Shown here: piece after piece, positions 7,102 to 13,980 of the stretch
How positions within the stretch are numbered: position 1 is the stretch's first letter
Layout of the letters: each line of letters starts with the position of its first letter
Assembly (NCBI GenBank): GCA_035547955.1
Contig: DASZTR010000035.1
Location: 1-19,892, forward strand
Length of the DNA: 19,892 nt
Origin: Nitrososphaera sp035547955
GTDB taxonomy: Archaea; Thermoproteota; Nitrososphaeria; Nitrososphaerales; Nitrososphaeraceae
Reading direction: 5' to 3'
Translations under genes and position numbers: made by a program
Notes under the pieces: model-generated
Databases searched by the model: none
Told to the model about the DNA's origin: nothing
What the model saw: only the letters and a program-made list of their open reading frames with translations

Positions 7102-8313
7102 ATGAGCAGCGGCGATATTGATAATATCTTTGACAGGGCGGCAAGTGGCAAATCGCTCGTCAAAAAAAGGGAGACGCTCACCATTGATTATGTGCCAGAA
7201 AAGCTTCCGTTCCGAGATAAAGAGGCGACATCACTTGCACAGACCTTATCGACCGTATTCAAGGGGTCAAGGCCGTCAAATCTATTATTATTTGGCAAGC
7301 CGGGGACCGGCAAGACCGCAGTGGTAAAAACCGTAGTCGACAGGTTGAAAAATAAAGCAGACGAGCTTGGCATCACAGTCAACGTCCCGATAATCAACGC
7401 AAAACTTGCCAACAGCGCTTACAAGTTGCTATTTGAAATCGCAGAGAATCTCGGCCTGAACAAGGAGGAAAAGAAAGTCGTCCACTTTACCGGGCTTTCT
7501 ATGGGCGAAGCGACTGACCGCATCCTGCAATTCATACAGGTCAGAAAGATGCATGTCATCCTTGTCATAGACGAAATCGACTCTCTGGTGGATAAGAACG
7601 GAGACGACGTGCTGTACTCGTTTACCCGGGCCAACGAGCGCATGGGCAAGGGAGGCTTTGTCAGCCTGATAGGCATCTCTAACAGCCTTACCTTCAAGGA
7701 CAAACTGGATCCAAGGGTGAGGAGCAGCCTTTCAGAGGAAGAGACGGTGTTCAACCCGTACACGGTCGAACAGCTCAGGCAGATACTGTCAGAGCGCGCC
7801 AGGCTGGCTTTTAGCGACGGCGCGATAACGGACGCGGCGATCAACCTATGCGCGGCCATGGCCGGCAGGGAGCACGGCGACGCCCGCAAGGCAATAGACC
7901 TCCTGCGCGTTGCGGCAGAGCTTGCAGAGCGCGAGCACGCCTTGAAGGTGGAGGAAAGGCACGTGCGGGCCGCGCAGGAAAAGATAGAGAAGGACACGAA
8001 CCTAGAAGTCATCAGAAACGCCACAACACACACCAAATTCGTGGTGCTTGCCGTCACGAAATCAAAGAACGGCAATACAGGAGAGGTGTACGAGGTCTAC
8101 TCGTCGTTGTGCAGACAGGCAGAACAGGAGCCCCTCACACAGCGCAGGGTCACGCAGATAATAAGCGAGCTTGACCAGCTGGGCCTCGTGTCAACGGACG
8201 TGGTAAGCCAAGGGCGCTACGGCCGGTCGCAAAAGATCAGGGTCGCCGTGCCCTTTGCGACGGTGCATGACGCGCTGAAGGACGACCCTACGTTTTCAGA
8301 CCTTATGTCGTGA
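7102..8313 (+). CDS. cdc6: Orc1/Cdc6 replication initiator
   Basis: Origin-binding AAA+ ATPase that marks the origin and helps load MCM. 403 aa, a normal length. Walker A GKPGTGKT at 65-72, Walker B VIDEID at 155-160, sensor 1 around ISNS 192-195, sensor 2 arginine R262 in GDARKAIDLLR, and a C-terminal winged helix from ~300 (TQRRVTQIISELDQLGLVS) that contacts DNA. It lies directly downstream of the ORB-containing block, which it probably binds. The ATG at 7102 is the first in frame after the origin repeats. It ends 11 nt inside the 3' end of the convergent DP1 gene. Confidence 0.97.
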   Translation: MSSGDIDNIFDRAASGKSLVKKRETLTIDYVPEKLPFRDKEATSLAQTLSTVFKGSRPSNLLLFGKPGTGKTAVVKTVVDRLKNKADELGITVNVPIINAKLANSAYKLLFEIAENLGLNKEEKKVVHFTGLSMGEATDRILQFIQVRKMHVILVIDEIDSLVDKNGDDVLYSFTRANERMGKGGFVSLIGISNSLTFKDKLDPRVRSSLSEEETVFNPYTVEQLRQILSERARLAFSDGAITDAAINLCAAMAGREHGDARKAIDLLRVAAELAEREHALKVEERHVRAAQEKIEKDTNLEVIRNATTHTKFVVLAVTKSKNGNTGEVYEVYSSLCRQAEQEPLTQRRVTQIISELDQLGLVSTDVVSQGRYGRSQKIRVAVPFATVHDALKDDPTFSDLMS

Positions 8314-9808
8314 CCGTCGTCAGATTGAAATCCTGCTTGAACGGCTGCAGCGTCGCCAAATTGACGACGATTGCAATCCCGGGCGAAGGCGTGATGCCCA
8401 TTGTCTGTTGGAACTTTGTCTGCGCCTGCCACGCGCCCGAATTGACTACGAGCGTCCCGCGGTAGCTATCGACGTCTGTCACGTGCACGTGGCCCGCATG
8501 GAATATGTCTGGAACCTCTGTCATCACCATCATGTCCTCACTTTCTGGCGCGACCGGAGTGCGCCCCCCGTACGTCGGCGACAAGTGGCGCGCCTTTAAC
8601 AGCACTTTCATCGCCTCCGCCGGCCGCTGGTAGCTCATGCCCGGCGTGGTCGCAATCACGTCGTCAAGGCTCTGGCCGTGGAACATTAGCACCTTTACGC
8701 CGTTCAGCTCCACATACGCCGGGTTACCAAGCATCGTGCAGTTCTGGAGGCCGTACAGGCCACCCGACGTTGCTTCAGGGAATATCGGCTGCGGGAGCGC
8801 CCTACGGCCAGGGTCGTGGTTGCCCGGTATGATGAAAGTCTTGATATGCTTTGGGATTTTTGCAAGCAGTTTTGTGGTGTAAGCCATCTGAGCCGTGGCA
8901 TTCATCATCAGGAGCTCCTTGTCCTGGTTGGGGAATATGCCAATGCCGTCGATCAAATCGCCTCCGATGCAGAGGAATTTTATCTTGCGGACGACCTCGT
9001 CATCGTCACCGGACGCCAGCCAGTCAAGGAAGTTTAGGAACTCTTGCTGCATGAAATACTTGCTCCCAACGTGGAGGTCCGATATCAACACCGCATACGC
9101 CTCGGACTTGCTCTTGTTTGGCAGGTGGTCCGGGATGTCCGGTGAAAATACGTTTTTTATGGCAAGCCCGGCCACCCCTTTTGCGTTTTCCAACTCTAGC
9201 ATTACCACCTGGTCGAGCGCTAGGTTTGCAGCCTGCTTCTTTGCATCCTCCGACACGGCAGTCACCTGCAGCCTGCCCGTGTAATCGTCAATCTCCAGCT
9301 CGACGCCGTTTTTCTTTGTGCGTCTTGACATCAATAAACCCGAGACTATGTACGTGCCGGCGCTCCCGAGGCCGCGCTCGCCGGTCGAAGAGGTCTTTTT
9401 TGTGCCCTTTCCCATCTGTTTGACCGTAGAAATTTTTGTCATCCTCTTGCTGTCCGGCCTCTGGGCCAGGATGCGCATGGTTTTCTCGAACCTACTCTTA
9501 AAGAGCGACGCATAGCCGTCGACTCCCTCGCCAGTGTTGACGTTTGACGTCGGGTCGACCAGCACCTTGGCAATTTGTTCCACATGCGCAAGCTCTTCTT
9601 CCTGCCTTGACGACGGGTTTACAACGCCCTTGATGTCGTCGACCACTATCATCTTGGTTTTTTGCTTTTTCTGCTTGATTATTTCCTGTACTGCCTTGAG
9701 CACGTCCGTCTCCAGACCCTTTAGCATAGCAAACGCGTCAGGGTGGATCTGGTAGCCTTTGCTTGTGGCATATGACAGTGCGTTTACAACCTCACTTTGC
9801 AGTGCCAA
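8303..9808 (-). CDS. polB: DNA polymerase D small subunit DP1 (3'-5' exonuclease)
   Basis: 501 aa. Proofreading subunit of PolD with an MRE11-like calcineurin-type phosphodiesterase. N-terminal helical domain 1-50, flexible linker, OB fold ~150-215, phosphodiesterase from ~238: D244-x-H246, GGDLID 282-287, GNHD 329-332, H377 and GHVH 439-442, so all metal ligands look intact. The only suitable start codon is TTG at 9808; the frame upstream is closed by a stop at 9845-9847 with no ATG or GTG. A TATA-like GTAATTAAG on the minus strand (~9844-9852) supports this start. It is convergent with orc1/cdc6 with an 11-nt overlap. The partner DP2 lies ~4.2 kb to the left on the same strand. Confidence 0.96.
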   Translation of the reverse strand: MALQSEVVNALSYATSKGYQIHPDAFAMLKGLETDVLKAVQEIIKQKKQKTKMIVVDDIKGVVNPSSRQEEELAHVEQIAKVLVDPTSNVNTGEGVDGYASLFKSRFEKTMRILAQRPDSKRMTKISTVKQMGKGTKKTSSTGERGLGSAGTYIVSGLLMSRRTKKNGVELEIDDYTGRLQVTAVSEDAKKQAANLALDQVVMLELENAKGVAGLAIKNVFSPDIPDHLPNKSKSEAYAVLISDLHVGSKYFMQQEFLNFLDWLASGDDDEVVRKIKFLCIGGDLIDGIGIFPNQDKELLMMNATAQMAYTTKLLAKIPKHIKTFIIPGNHDPGRRALPQPIFPEATSGGLYGLQNCTMLGNPAYVELNGVKVLMFHGQSLDDVIATTPGMSYQRPAEAMKVLLKARHLSPTYGGRTPVAPESEDMMVMTEVPDIFHAGHVHVTDVDSYRGTLVVNSGAWQAQTKFQQTMGITPSPGIAIVVNLATLQPFKQDFNLTTVTT

Positions 9809-9934
9809 GAAACTAATGACTGCCTTTCCAATTCGGGCCGGCCCTTAATTACATTTCTCTCCCCTCCACTTTTTGCCTGGTCCTCCAAATGACTTTCAAC
9901 TACAAAATGCATACATGCATATACCCCGCGTAGC

Positions 9935-9991
9935 ACTTTACAGGGTACAACTCGCTGCTAAAGCGACCTGCCTCCAGTTTACCCTGAAAGT
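9935..9991. repeat. Inverted repeat / possible structured RNA
   Basis: Arms ACTTTACAGGGTA (9935-9947) and TACCCTGAAAGT (9980-9991) pair over 12 bp with one bulged base. Inside the 32-nt loop a second small stem CGCT/AGCG is possible. Which strand is transcribed, if any, is unknown. Confidence 0.4.
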
Positions 9992-10198
9992 ACCAAGCTC
10001 ACGCTCACCAAGGGTTCCTCGGGAAGCAATAGAGGATATATGGAGCTGGGCAGCATCTTTGGCTGCAACCAAATTCTCCTTTGACTGGAAAAGGGAATGA
10101 TTATGAAAAGTTTTTGCATATGTGTCCGCATAATCGCAAAATCCTCCTCAAGTAGTTATTAAGATTACACATAATCTATAACAATGGGAGTTTGACAC

Positions 10199-10213
10199 TA
10201 TAAAATTTAAATA
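10199..10213 (+). promoter_or_regulatory. Strong TATA box for the Lrp-like regulator
   Basis: TATAAAATTTAAATA region, ~25-35 nt before the TTG at 10237 and GTG at 10243. The best TATA match in the window; predicts a leaderless transcript. Confidence 0.6.
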
Positions 10214-10236
10214 CATACAGGAATACCCATCATGGG

Positions 10237-11241
10237 TTGTCTGTGCCGTCTTTTCGCAAGAGACAGGGAAGAGATGATGGTAACGACGGTGACGACAACG
10301 GCAACAATAGCAGCAGCAATGAAACGACGGCATACTTGCGACAGCAGCAGCCCAAAGAGGACCATGATGACCACCGAATTGTTGCCATTACTGCACCGAC
10401 GCTGTCCCGCTACGCACTTTTGCGGGCAATGGAGAATCTGGGAGTGGATTCCAAGTCCTTAGAGCCTCTCACTCTAGAACAGCTCTACGACCTCTTTAAC
10501 AGGTTAAACAAACTAACCTCTGATGTTACTACAGCCTCTTCTTCCCCTCCTTCTTCTTCATTAGGAGATGGCCGGAAGGGAGTCGAAAGACAATACCCTC
10601 GCAATAACCGTCATCATCATCATGATTATCAACTACAACAACGGCAACAGCAACAACCCCTGCATATGGATCGCGGTGATGGTAACGGTGATGACAACGA
10701 TGGTAGTGGCGGCAATAATGACGACAACAACAAAAACGATAGTGGTAGCAGTAGTAGCAATAGTATCGACTGTATCGCTTTGTCGCCCATCGACAAACAC
10801 ATGCTAAAGCTCCTGCTTGCGTCAAACGGCACCGTCTCATCCATGACCCTGTCAAAAGAGCTGGGGATCCCACTTACCACCATCCAGAGGAGGCGCAAGC
10901 GACTTGCAGAGTTCCTAGACATATCTTGCTCCCTAGCATTGAAAAAGTTCGGCCTGCGCTCGATCACGTTTTTTATTGCAGTTGAAAACGGCATGCCGAC
11001 AAGCGTCGCCAAGGAAATCCTGAGATGGCCCGGCGTAATGTCTGTGTCAAGGACATTGAGCAACCATAAAATCGACATAAAGGCGGAAGTGGTACTAAAG
11101 ACAAACAAAGAAGTAATTGATTTTTCCGAGAGGATAAAAATGATGCCCGGGATAAAGGAGCTCTTTTGGGCTGAGTCAATAGAATTGGTGGGCAAGAACA
11201 GCGACATGCTTTATTATTTCTCCAAAATCGACGCTCCCTAG
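10237..11241 (+). CDS. Lrp/AsnC-like transcriptional regulator with low-complexity linker
   Basis: 334 aa from TTG 10237; GTG 10243 is equally possible because both sit at the expected distance from the TATA box. Residues 8-30 are Asp/Asn/Gly/Ser-rich; 48-93 form a small helical region (LSRYALLRAMENLGV...LEQLYDLFNRLNKL); 95-180 are a long low-complexity linker with HHHH, QQQQ and Asp/Asn/Ser tracts. Residues 183-224 are an Lrp-type helix-turn-helix (IDKHMLKLLLASNGTVSSMTLSKELG...TIQRRRKRL), and 235-315 resemble the RAM/AsnC effector domain with WPGVMSV and MPGIKEL. The N-terminal extension of ~180 residues is unusual for Lrp proteins, which are typically ~150 aa. Targets and ligand are unknown. 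Confidence 0.85.
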   Translation: MSVPSFRKRQGRDDGNDGDDNGNNSSSNETTAYLRQQQPKEDHDDHRIVAITAPTLSRYALLRAMENLGVDSKSLEPLTLEQLYDLFNRLNKLTSDVTTASSSPPSSSLGDGRKGVERQYPRNNRHHHHDYQLQQRQQQQPLHMDRGDGNGDDNDGSGGNNDDNNKNDSGSSSSNSIDCIALSPIDKHMLKLLLASNGTVSSMTLSKELGIPLTTIQRRRKRLAEFLDISCSLALKKFGLRSITFFIAVENGMPTSVAKEILRWPGVMSVSRTLSNHKIDIKAEVVLKTNKEVIDFSERIKMMPGIKELFWAESIELVGKNSDMLYYFSKIDAP

Positions 11242-11264
11242 AGGAGGCGCGTACGCACACATCT

Positions 11265-11280
11265 ATTTCTGTTGTTTTTT
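11265..11280 (+). terminator. T-rich terminator after the Lrp-like gene
   Basis: ATTTCTGTTGTTTTTT, 24 nt after the stop. Runs of T are typical archaeal termination signals; no hairpin is needed. Confidence 0.4.
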
Positions 11281-11357
11281 GCAGCAGCTGCAAGAAAAAA
11301 ATCTTTTATTCGTGCCTCCCTTTTTGTACATACAACACTCCGCGGTAGAGAGCATCG

Positions 11358-11498
11358 ATGAAAAAGTTCTGTAGCAGGTGCAAAAAAGAATTGCCGGCCA
11401 ATTCAAGATACCTACTCTGCAGCGACTGCCACAAAAAAGTCGCACTTGCCGAAGACGACAGGGAGTTTTTCGAGAACTCGCGCGTACATTGGCGCTAG
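11358..11498 (+). CDS. 46-aa zinc-ribbon protein
   Basis: ATG at 11358, TAG at 11496. The protein has two Cys pairs, CSRC (5-8) and CSDC (21-24), 12 residues apart, as in a zinc ribbon or treble clef. It is flanked by basic residues (MKKFCSRCKKEL, CHKKVALAED) and ends in an acidic/aromatic tail (DDREFFENSRVHW). The spacing is too regular for chance and the reading is clean, so I regard it as a real small gene. A TATA-like CTTTTATT lies at 11303-11310. Its stop codon interlocks with the stop of the opposing ctaA gene. It may be a nucleic-acid or protein-binding adaptor; the function is unknown. Confidence 0.7.
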   Translation: MKKFCSRCKKELPANSRYLLCSDCHKKVALAEDDREFFENSRVHWR

Positions 11499-11995
11499 AG
11501 CCAGTGCTTTCTCCATATGCCGACCCACAGGAAGGTCAGCAGAGCGAATGCAAATACGCTGATGCCTGTCGAAAGGTGGGTCGCCACCGCTATCGGGTGC
11601 AGATGGGTTTCCACGGTGATAAAGCCCAATGCTAACTGCCACGAGACTATGGCGGCCGCGATTACTGCTGCTTTCTTGGCCCTCTTTACTTTTGAAGGGA
11701 CGATTATCGCTGTCGCATAGATGACTCCTGCGGTGATGGCCGCGACCAGCCTGTGCACGTACTCCACAAGATAGCGCTCCTCTGGCATGCCAAAGCCGTT
11801 TGGGCACAGCGGCCAGCCTGTACACGCAAGGCCGTTCTCGGTAATGGGGCCGGAGCTCAAAAACACGCCAATGAGCATGACTGAATAGACAAGACCAAGC
11901 GAGATGAACGCAAGAGCGATGACCGGCTTTTTTAGCTGGGGTTCCTCGACTGCCGCCCCTCCACCTGCCGTCGCATTGTTCTTTTTTTCCGTCAC
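11495..11995 (-). CDS. ctaA: Compact heme A synthase (CtaA/Cox15 family)
   Basis: Converts heme O to heme A for aa3-type terminal oxidases, in the membrane. 166 aa from the GTG at 11995, with four predicted membrane segments (~25-47, 78-100, 108-127, 139-160), i.e. half the size of bacterial CtaA. Compact four-helix CtaA proteins are known from archaea such as Aeropyrum. Seen: the extracellular Cys pair C58-TGWPL-C64, the E78-x-x-H81 motif (EYVHR) typical of the catalytic glutamate and heme ligand, and H140 (ATHLSTG). The frame can be extended to a TTG at 12031, but that overlaps a TATA-like element, so GTG 11995 is preferred. It overlaps the zinc-ribbon gene by 4 nt. Confidence 0.88.
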   Translation of the reverse strand: MTEKKNNATAGGGAAVEEPQLKKPVIALAFISLGLVYSVMLIGVFLSSGPITENGLACTGWPLCPNGFGMPEERYLVEYVHRLVAAITAGVIYATAIIVPSKVKRAKKAAVIAAAIVSWQLALGFITVETHLHPIAVATHLSTGISVFAFALLTFLWVGIWRKHWL

Positions 11996-12030
11996 GCAGT
12001 ATTCTCTGCTGCGTTTTTGGCCCCTGTCCA

Positions 12031-12040
12031 ATTATTAACC
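12031..12040 (-). promoter_or_regulatory. TATA-like element for ctaA
   Basis: Minus strand reads GGTTAATAAT, ~36-45 nt before the GTG at 11995; transcription would start near 12005-12010. Confidence 0.4.
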
Positions 12041-12058
12041 TTGCCACTCATCGATGTT

Positions 12059-12163
12059 CATACTTACTTGCACATACACGCATACACGCACGCATACACA
12101 CACATGCACAGGAGGATACGAAGCAAGCGAGCATGCGAGCTAGCGAGCAAGTAAGTAAGTATG
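12059..12163. repeat. Microsatellite block with inverted ends
   Basis: Left arm CATACTTACTTGC (12059-12071) matches GCAAGTAAGTAAGTATG (12147-12163) in inverse orientation apart from one extra AAGT unit. Between them lie CA/ACGC repeats (12071-12110) and three tandem copies of GCGAGCNN (12127-12150). The block separates ctaA from the receiver gene. Confidence 0.65.
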
Positions 12164-12254
12164 CGCCCATATATGCCTGCTATAGATATTTTGACCTCAA
12201 CGCTTAAAGGAAAATCCTGCGAAACTATCGTTGGTATATCTAACATACTACCAC

Positions 12255-12262
12255 CATATAGT
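12255..12262 (+). promoter_or_regulatory. TATA-like element for the receiver gene
   Basis: CATATAGT centred 26 nt before the ATG at 12284, the expected spacing for a leaderless archaeal transcript. Confidence 0.45.
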
Positions 12263-12283
12263 ACGGGACAACCGCCGCCACCT

Positions 12284-12694
12284 ATGCCATCACCATCGCC
12301 CTCGTCACCATCGCCGCCGGCAACAGTCCTGCTCGTCGACCAGAAACAATCGACCGCCGAGTTGGTCAAGACTTACCTGAGGGCAGACGGCTATGAAGTG
12401 GACCATACACCGGACCCTTCAGAGGCGTTAGAGTACGCGCGGAGGTCGCAATATGGCGTCGTGGTGACGGACCTTGTGATGAGCGGCGGCATGACTGGCA
12501 TAGACCTGTACCGCGAGATAAAATCCCATGACGTCAATGTGCACTTTGTGTTCATGCTGGTCCTGTCAGCCGACGTCCTGCGGCTCATGGGTTCGCTTGA
12601 GAGGAGCGACGTCATAAAGAAGGAGCCGCTGTCCATTAACGAAGTGATACGCAAGGTGCATGCTGCATTCGCTTATTATTCCTTTCATGAATAG
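12284..12694 (+). CDS. Stand-alone response-regulator receiver domain
   Basis: 136 aa. After a Ser/Pro-rich leader (MPSPSPSSPSPP) comes one CheY-like domain: strand VLLVDQ with D19 (second acidic residue replaced by Q20), phosphoacceptor D63 in VVTDLVMSGG, the Thr/Ser switch position S96 (VLSAD) and a lysine K112/K113 (IKKEP). There is no output domain. The frame reaches back to an ATG at 12161, but the extra 41 codons have low G+C in third position, unlike the rest, and a TATA-like element lies 26 nt before 12284, so the shorter start is preferred. The 3' end overlaps the opposing small gene by 10 nt. It probably acts by protein contact, with the partner kinase elsewhere. Confidence 0.85.
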   Translation: MPSPSPSSPSPPATVLLVDQKQSTAELVKTYLRADGYEVDHTPDPSEALEYARRSQYGVVVTDLVMSGGMTGIDLYREIKSHDVNVHFVFMLVLSADVLRLMGSLERSDVIKKEPLSINEVIRKVHAAFAYYSFHE

Positions 12695-12903
12695 TCGCTA
12701 AAGATGCTGTTGACGTGCGATGCCAGATCGTCGCGCAGCTTTATCACTTTGGCGCGCTTGTCGCCGTCCAAGTCAGTCATCAACAGCGCCTCCAGGCCCT
12801 CAACAAGGTACTTTATGTTCGGGAGCGTCAACAGCACACGCTCTTCCTCCTTTTGTTTTCCGCCCATCCCAACGGTATATCCGTCATACCTGTTATTAAT
12901 CAT
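12685..12903 (-). CDS. Small protein of unknown function
   Basis: 72 aa from ATG 12903; a later ATG at 12867 (MGGKQKEEE) is an alternative, and the TTG at 12945 lies upstream of the TATA-like element. Seen: charged start, then LLTLPNIKYLVEGLEALLMTD and a helix RAKVIKLRDDLASHV, a mostly helical small protein. It is not recognised. It sits between the receiver (10-nt 3' overlap) and the cyclase (divergent, shared promoter region), so a role in the same signalling group is possible but only inferred. Confidence 0.65.
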   Translation of the reverse strand: MINNRYDGYTVGMGGKQKEEERVLLTLPNIKYLVEGLEALLMTDLDGDKRAKVIKLRDDLASHVNSIFSDYS

Positions 12904-12920
12904 CTCGCCCGTACAAATGA

Positions 12921-12930
12921 GTTTAATAGC
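12921..12930. promoter_or_regulatory. TATA-like element shared by divergent genes
   Basis: GTTTAATAGC on plus (GCTATTAAAC on minus). About 30-39 nt before the cyclase ATG at 12960 and 18-27 nt before the minus-strand ATG at 12903. Confidence 0.4.
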
Positions 12931-12959
12931 CGATCTGCGCTCCAAAAGTGGCTTTAATC

Positions 12960-13940
12960 ATGTCGTCGTCATCACCCTCCTCGCCTGACCCGCCGCCATC
13001 ACCTCCTCCTCCGTCGCAGCGGCAGATAATAATCAACCTCTATAACTCTGGCATAGAGCCGGACATAATCGCCCTGCAGCTTGACATCGACAGGGAACAA
13101 GTCGACAGGACGATAGCCGAGTATGCGGCAGAGGAGGAGCGCAAGCACAAGGCCGCAGACGATGCATCCGGGGCACCGTCGCTTGCATCATTTGAGCTGG
13201 GCCAGGTGGTGGACACAGATCAGGCGGTCAAGCTGGCGCAGGAGCGTGTATGGCGTGCTCTCCGCTTTGAGCCGCAGTTCAACCTCTCGACGGAGGAGAC
13301 AAACAACATCCTTGAGAGGTTCGCCAAGTCCAAGGTGGGCTTTGTGATCCTGTACGTCGACGTCGTGGGGTCGACAAAGCTGTCGATGACCCTTCCTGCG
13401 GATAGGCTTGCCACTATAGTGCAGGCATTCACGCAGGAAATGACGATCCTGATTTCCGCCTACGGCGGCTTTGTGCTGAAATACGTGGGTGACGCCATTC
13501 TGGCATTCTTCCTTGCTGACTGGAACAATTTGCGCGTGCCGTGCGCAAACGCAGTGTCGTGTGCGCACGCGATGATAAAGGTGATGCGGCAGGGCGTCAA
13601 CCCGATCCTCAACCAGTACGACTATCCTGAGCTGAACGTACGCGTGGGTATTGACGTGGGTGACAACGTCGTGGTACAGTACGGGTGGGACACGATGACC
13701 CTTGAGGACGGTCGACAGGTCAGGAGGCCGCATCTGGACATACTCGGGTACACGATAAGCGTGACTGCCAAGATGACGGGCATCGCCAAACCTGACCAGA
13801 TAGTGGTGGGCCAATTTGTCTACGAGGCGCTATGCGAGGAGGCTAGAGTGGCTTTTGCACCCGTGCAGGTAGACCCGGAAAAATGGGACTATGTCAGCGA
13901 CTATACAGGCAAGATCTACAAGCTATACGGCAGCAGGTAG
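12960..13940 (+). CDS. Class III adenylate/guanylate cyclase domain protein with N-terminal HTH
   Basis: 326 aa from ATG 12960 (a GTG at 12948 is in frame). After a Ser/Pro leader, residues 20-56 form a helix-turn-helix-like module (IIINLYNSGIEPDIIALQLDI). The cyclase homology domain spans ~124-300: metal aspartates D134 (YVDVVGST) and D178 (KYVGDAILAFF), purine-contact positions K174 and D260 (the Lys/Asp pair typical of ATP use). In the segment DILGYTISVTAKM the usual Asn and Arg of the transition-state pair are replaced by S267 and K271. There is no membrane segment. It may have reduced or altered activity. It is divergent from the small gene at 12685-12903. Confidence 0.88.
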   Translation: MSSSSPSSPDPPPSPPPPSQRQIIINLYNSGIEPDIIALQLDIDREQVDRTIAEYAAEEERKHKAADDASGAPSLASFELGQVVDTDQAVKLAQERVWRALRFEPQFNLSTEETNNILERFAKSKVGFVILYVDVVGSTKLSMTLPADRLATIVQAFTQEMTILISAYGGFVLKYVGDAILAFFLADWNNLRVPCANAVSCAHAMIKVMRQGVNPILNQYDYPELNVRVGIDVGDNVVVQYGWDTMTLEDGRQVRRPHLDILGYTISVTAKMTGIAKPDQIVVGQFVYEALCEEARVAFAPVQVDPEKWDYVSDYTGKIYKLYGSR

Positions 13941-13980
13941 TACACACGCACACGCAAGCAAGCAAACAAGCAAGCAAAAA
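13941..13980 (+). repeat. CA/GCAA simple repeat after the cyclase gene
   Basis: TACACACGCACACGC followed by repeated GCAA/CAAA units, starting directly at the stop codon. Same composition as the blocks near 12071-12150 and 18239-18266. Confidence 0.7.

Larger units (their letters stand above)
9809..10236. other. Gene-free stretch with hairpin-forming repeat
   Basis: 428 bp between the two divergent genes. An open frame at 9873-10100 has no recognisable protein features. The stretch holds the inverted repeat at 9935-9991, a near-palindrome ATGCATACATGCAT at 9907-9920 and a TATA box at 10199-10213. No tRNA, SRP or RNase P signature was recognised. Confidence 0.55.

Noticed and set aside
7419..8075. 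218-codon antisense frame in orc1/cdc6
   Set aside because: Ser/Arg-rich antisense shadow of a well-supported gene.
9873..10100. 75-codon open frame between DP1 and the Lrp-like gene
   Set aside because: No domain, no plausible promoter, and no recognisable protein pattern; kept as noncoding.
10232..10462. ATG-initiated frame overlapping the start of the Lrp-like regulator
   Set aside because: Thr/Met/Arg-rich translation of a repeat in the wrong frame; the overlapping frame carries the HTH domain.
11412..12047. 211-codon minus-strand frame over ctaA
   Set aside because: Shadow of ctaA in another frame; the ctaA frame shows membrane helices and catalytic motifs.
12127..12150. Three 8-bp GCGAGCNN repeats as a CRISPR or iteron array
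   Set aside because: Units are far too short for CRISPR, no spacers, no cas genes, and they belong to a microsatellite block.
12161..12283. N-terminal extension of the receiver gene
   Set aside because: Low third-position G+C and a TATA-like element inside it make it leader, not coding sequence.
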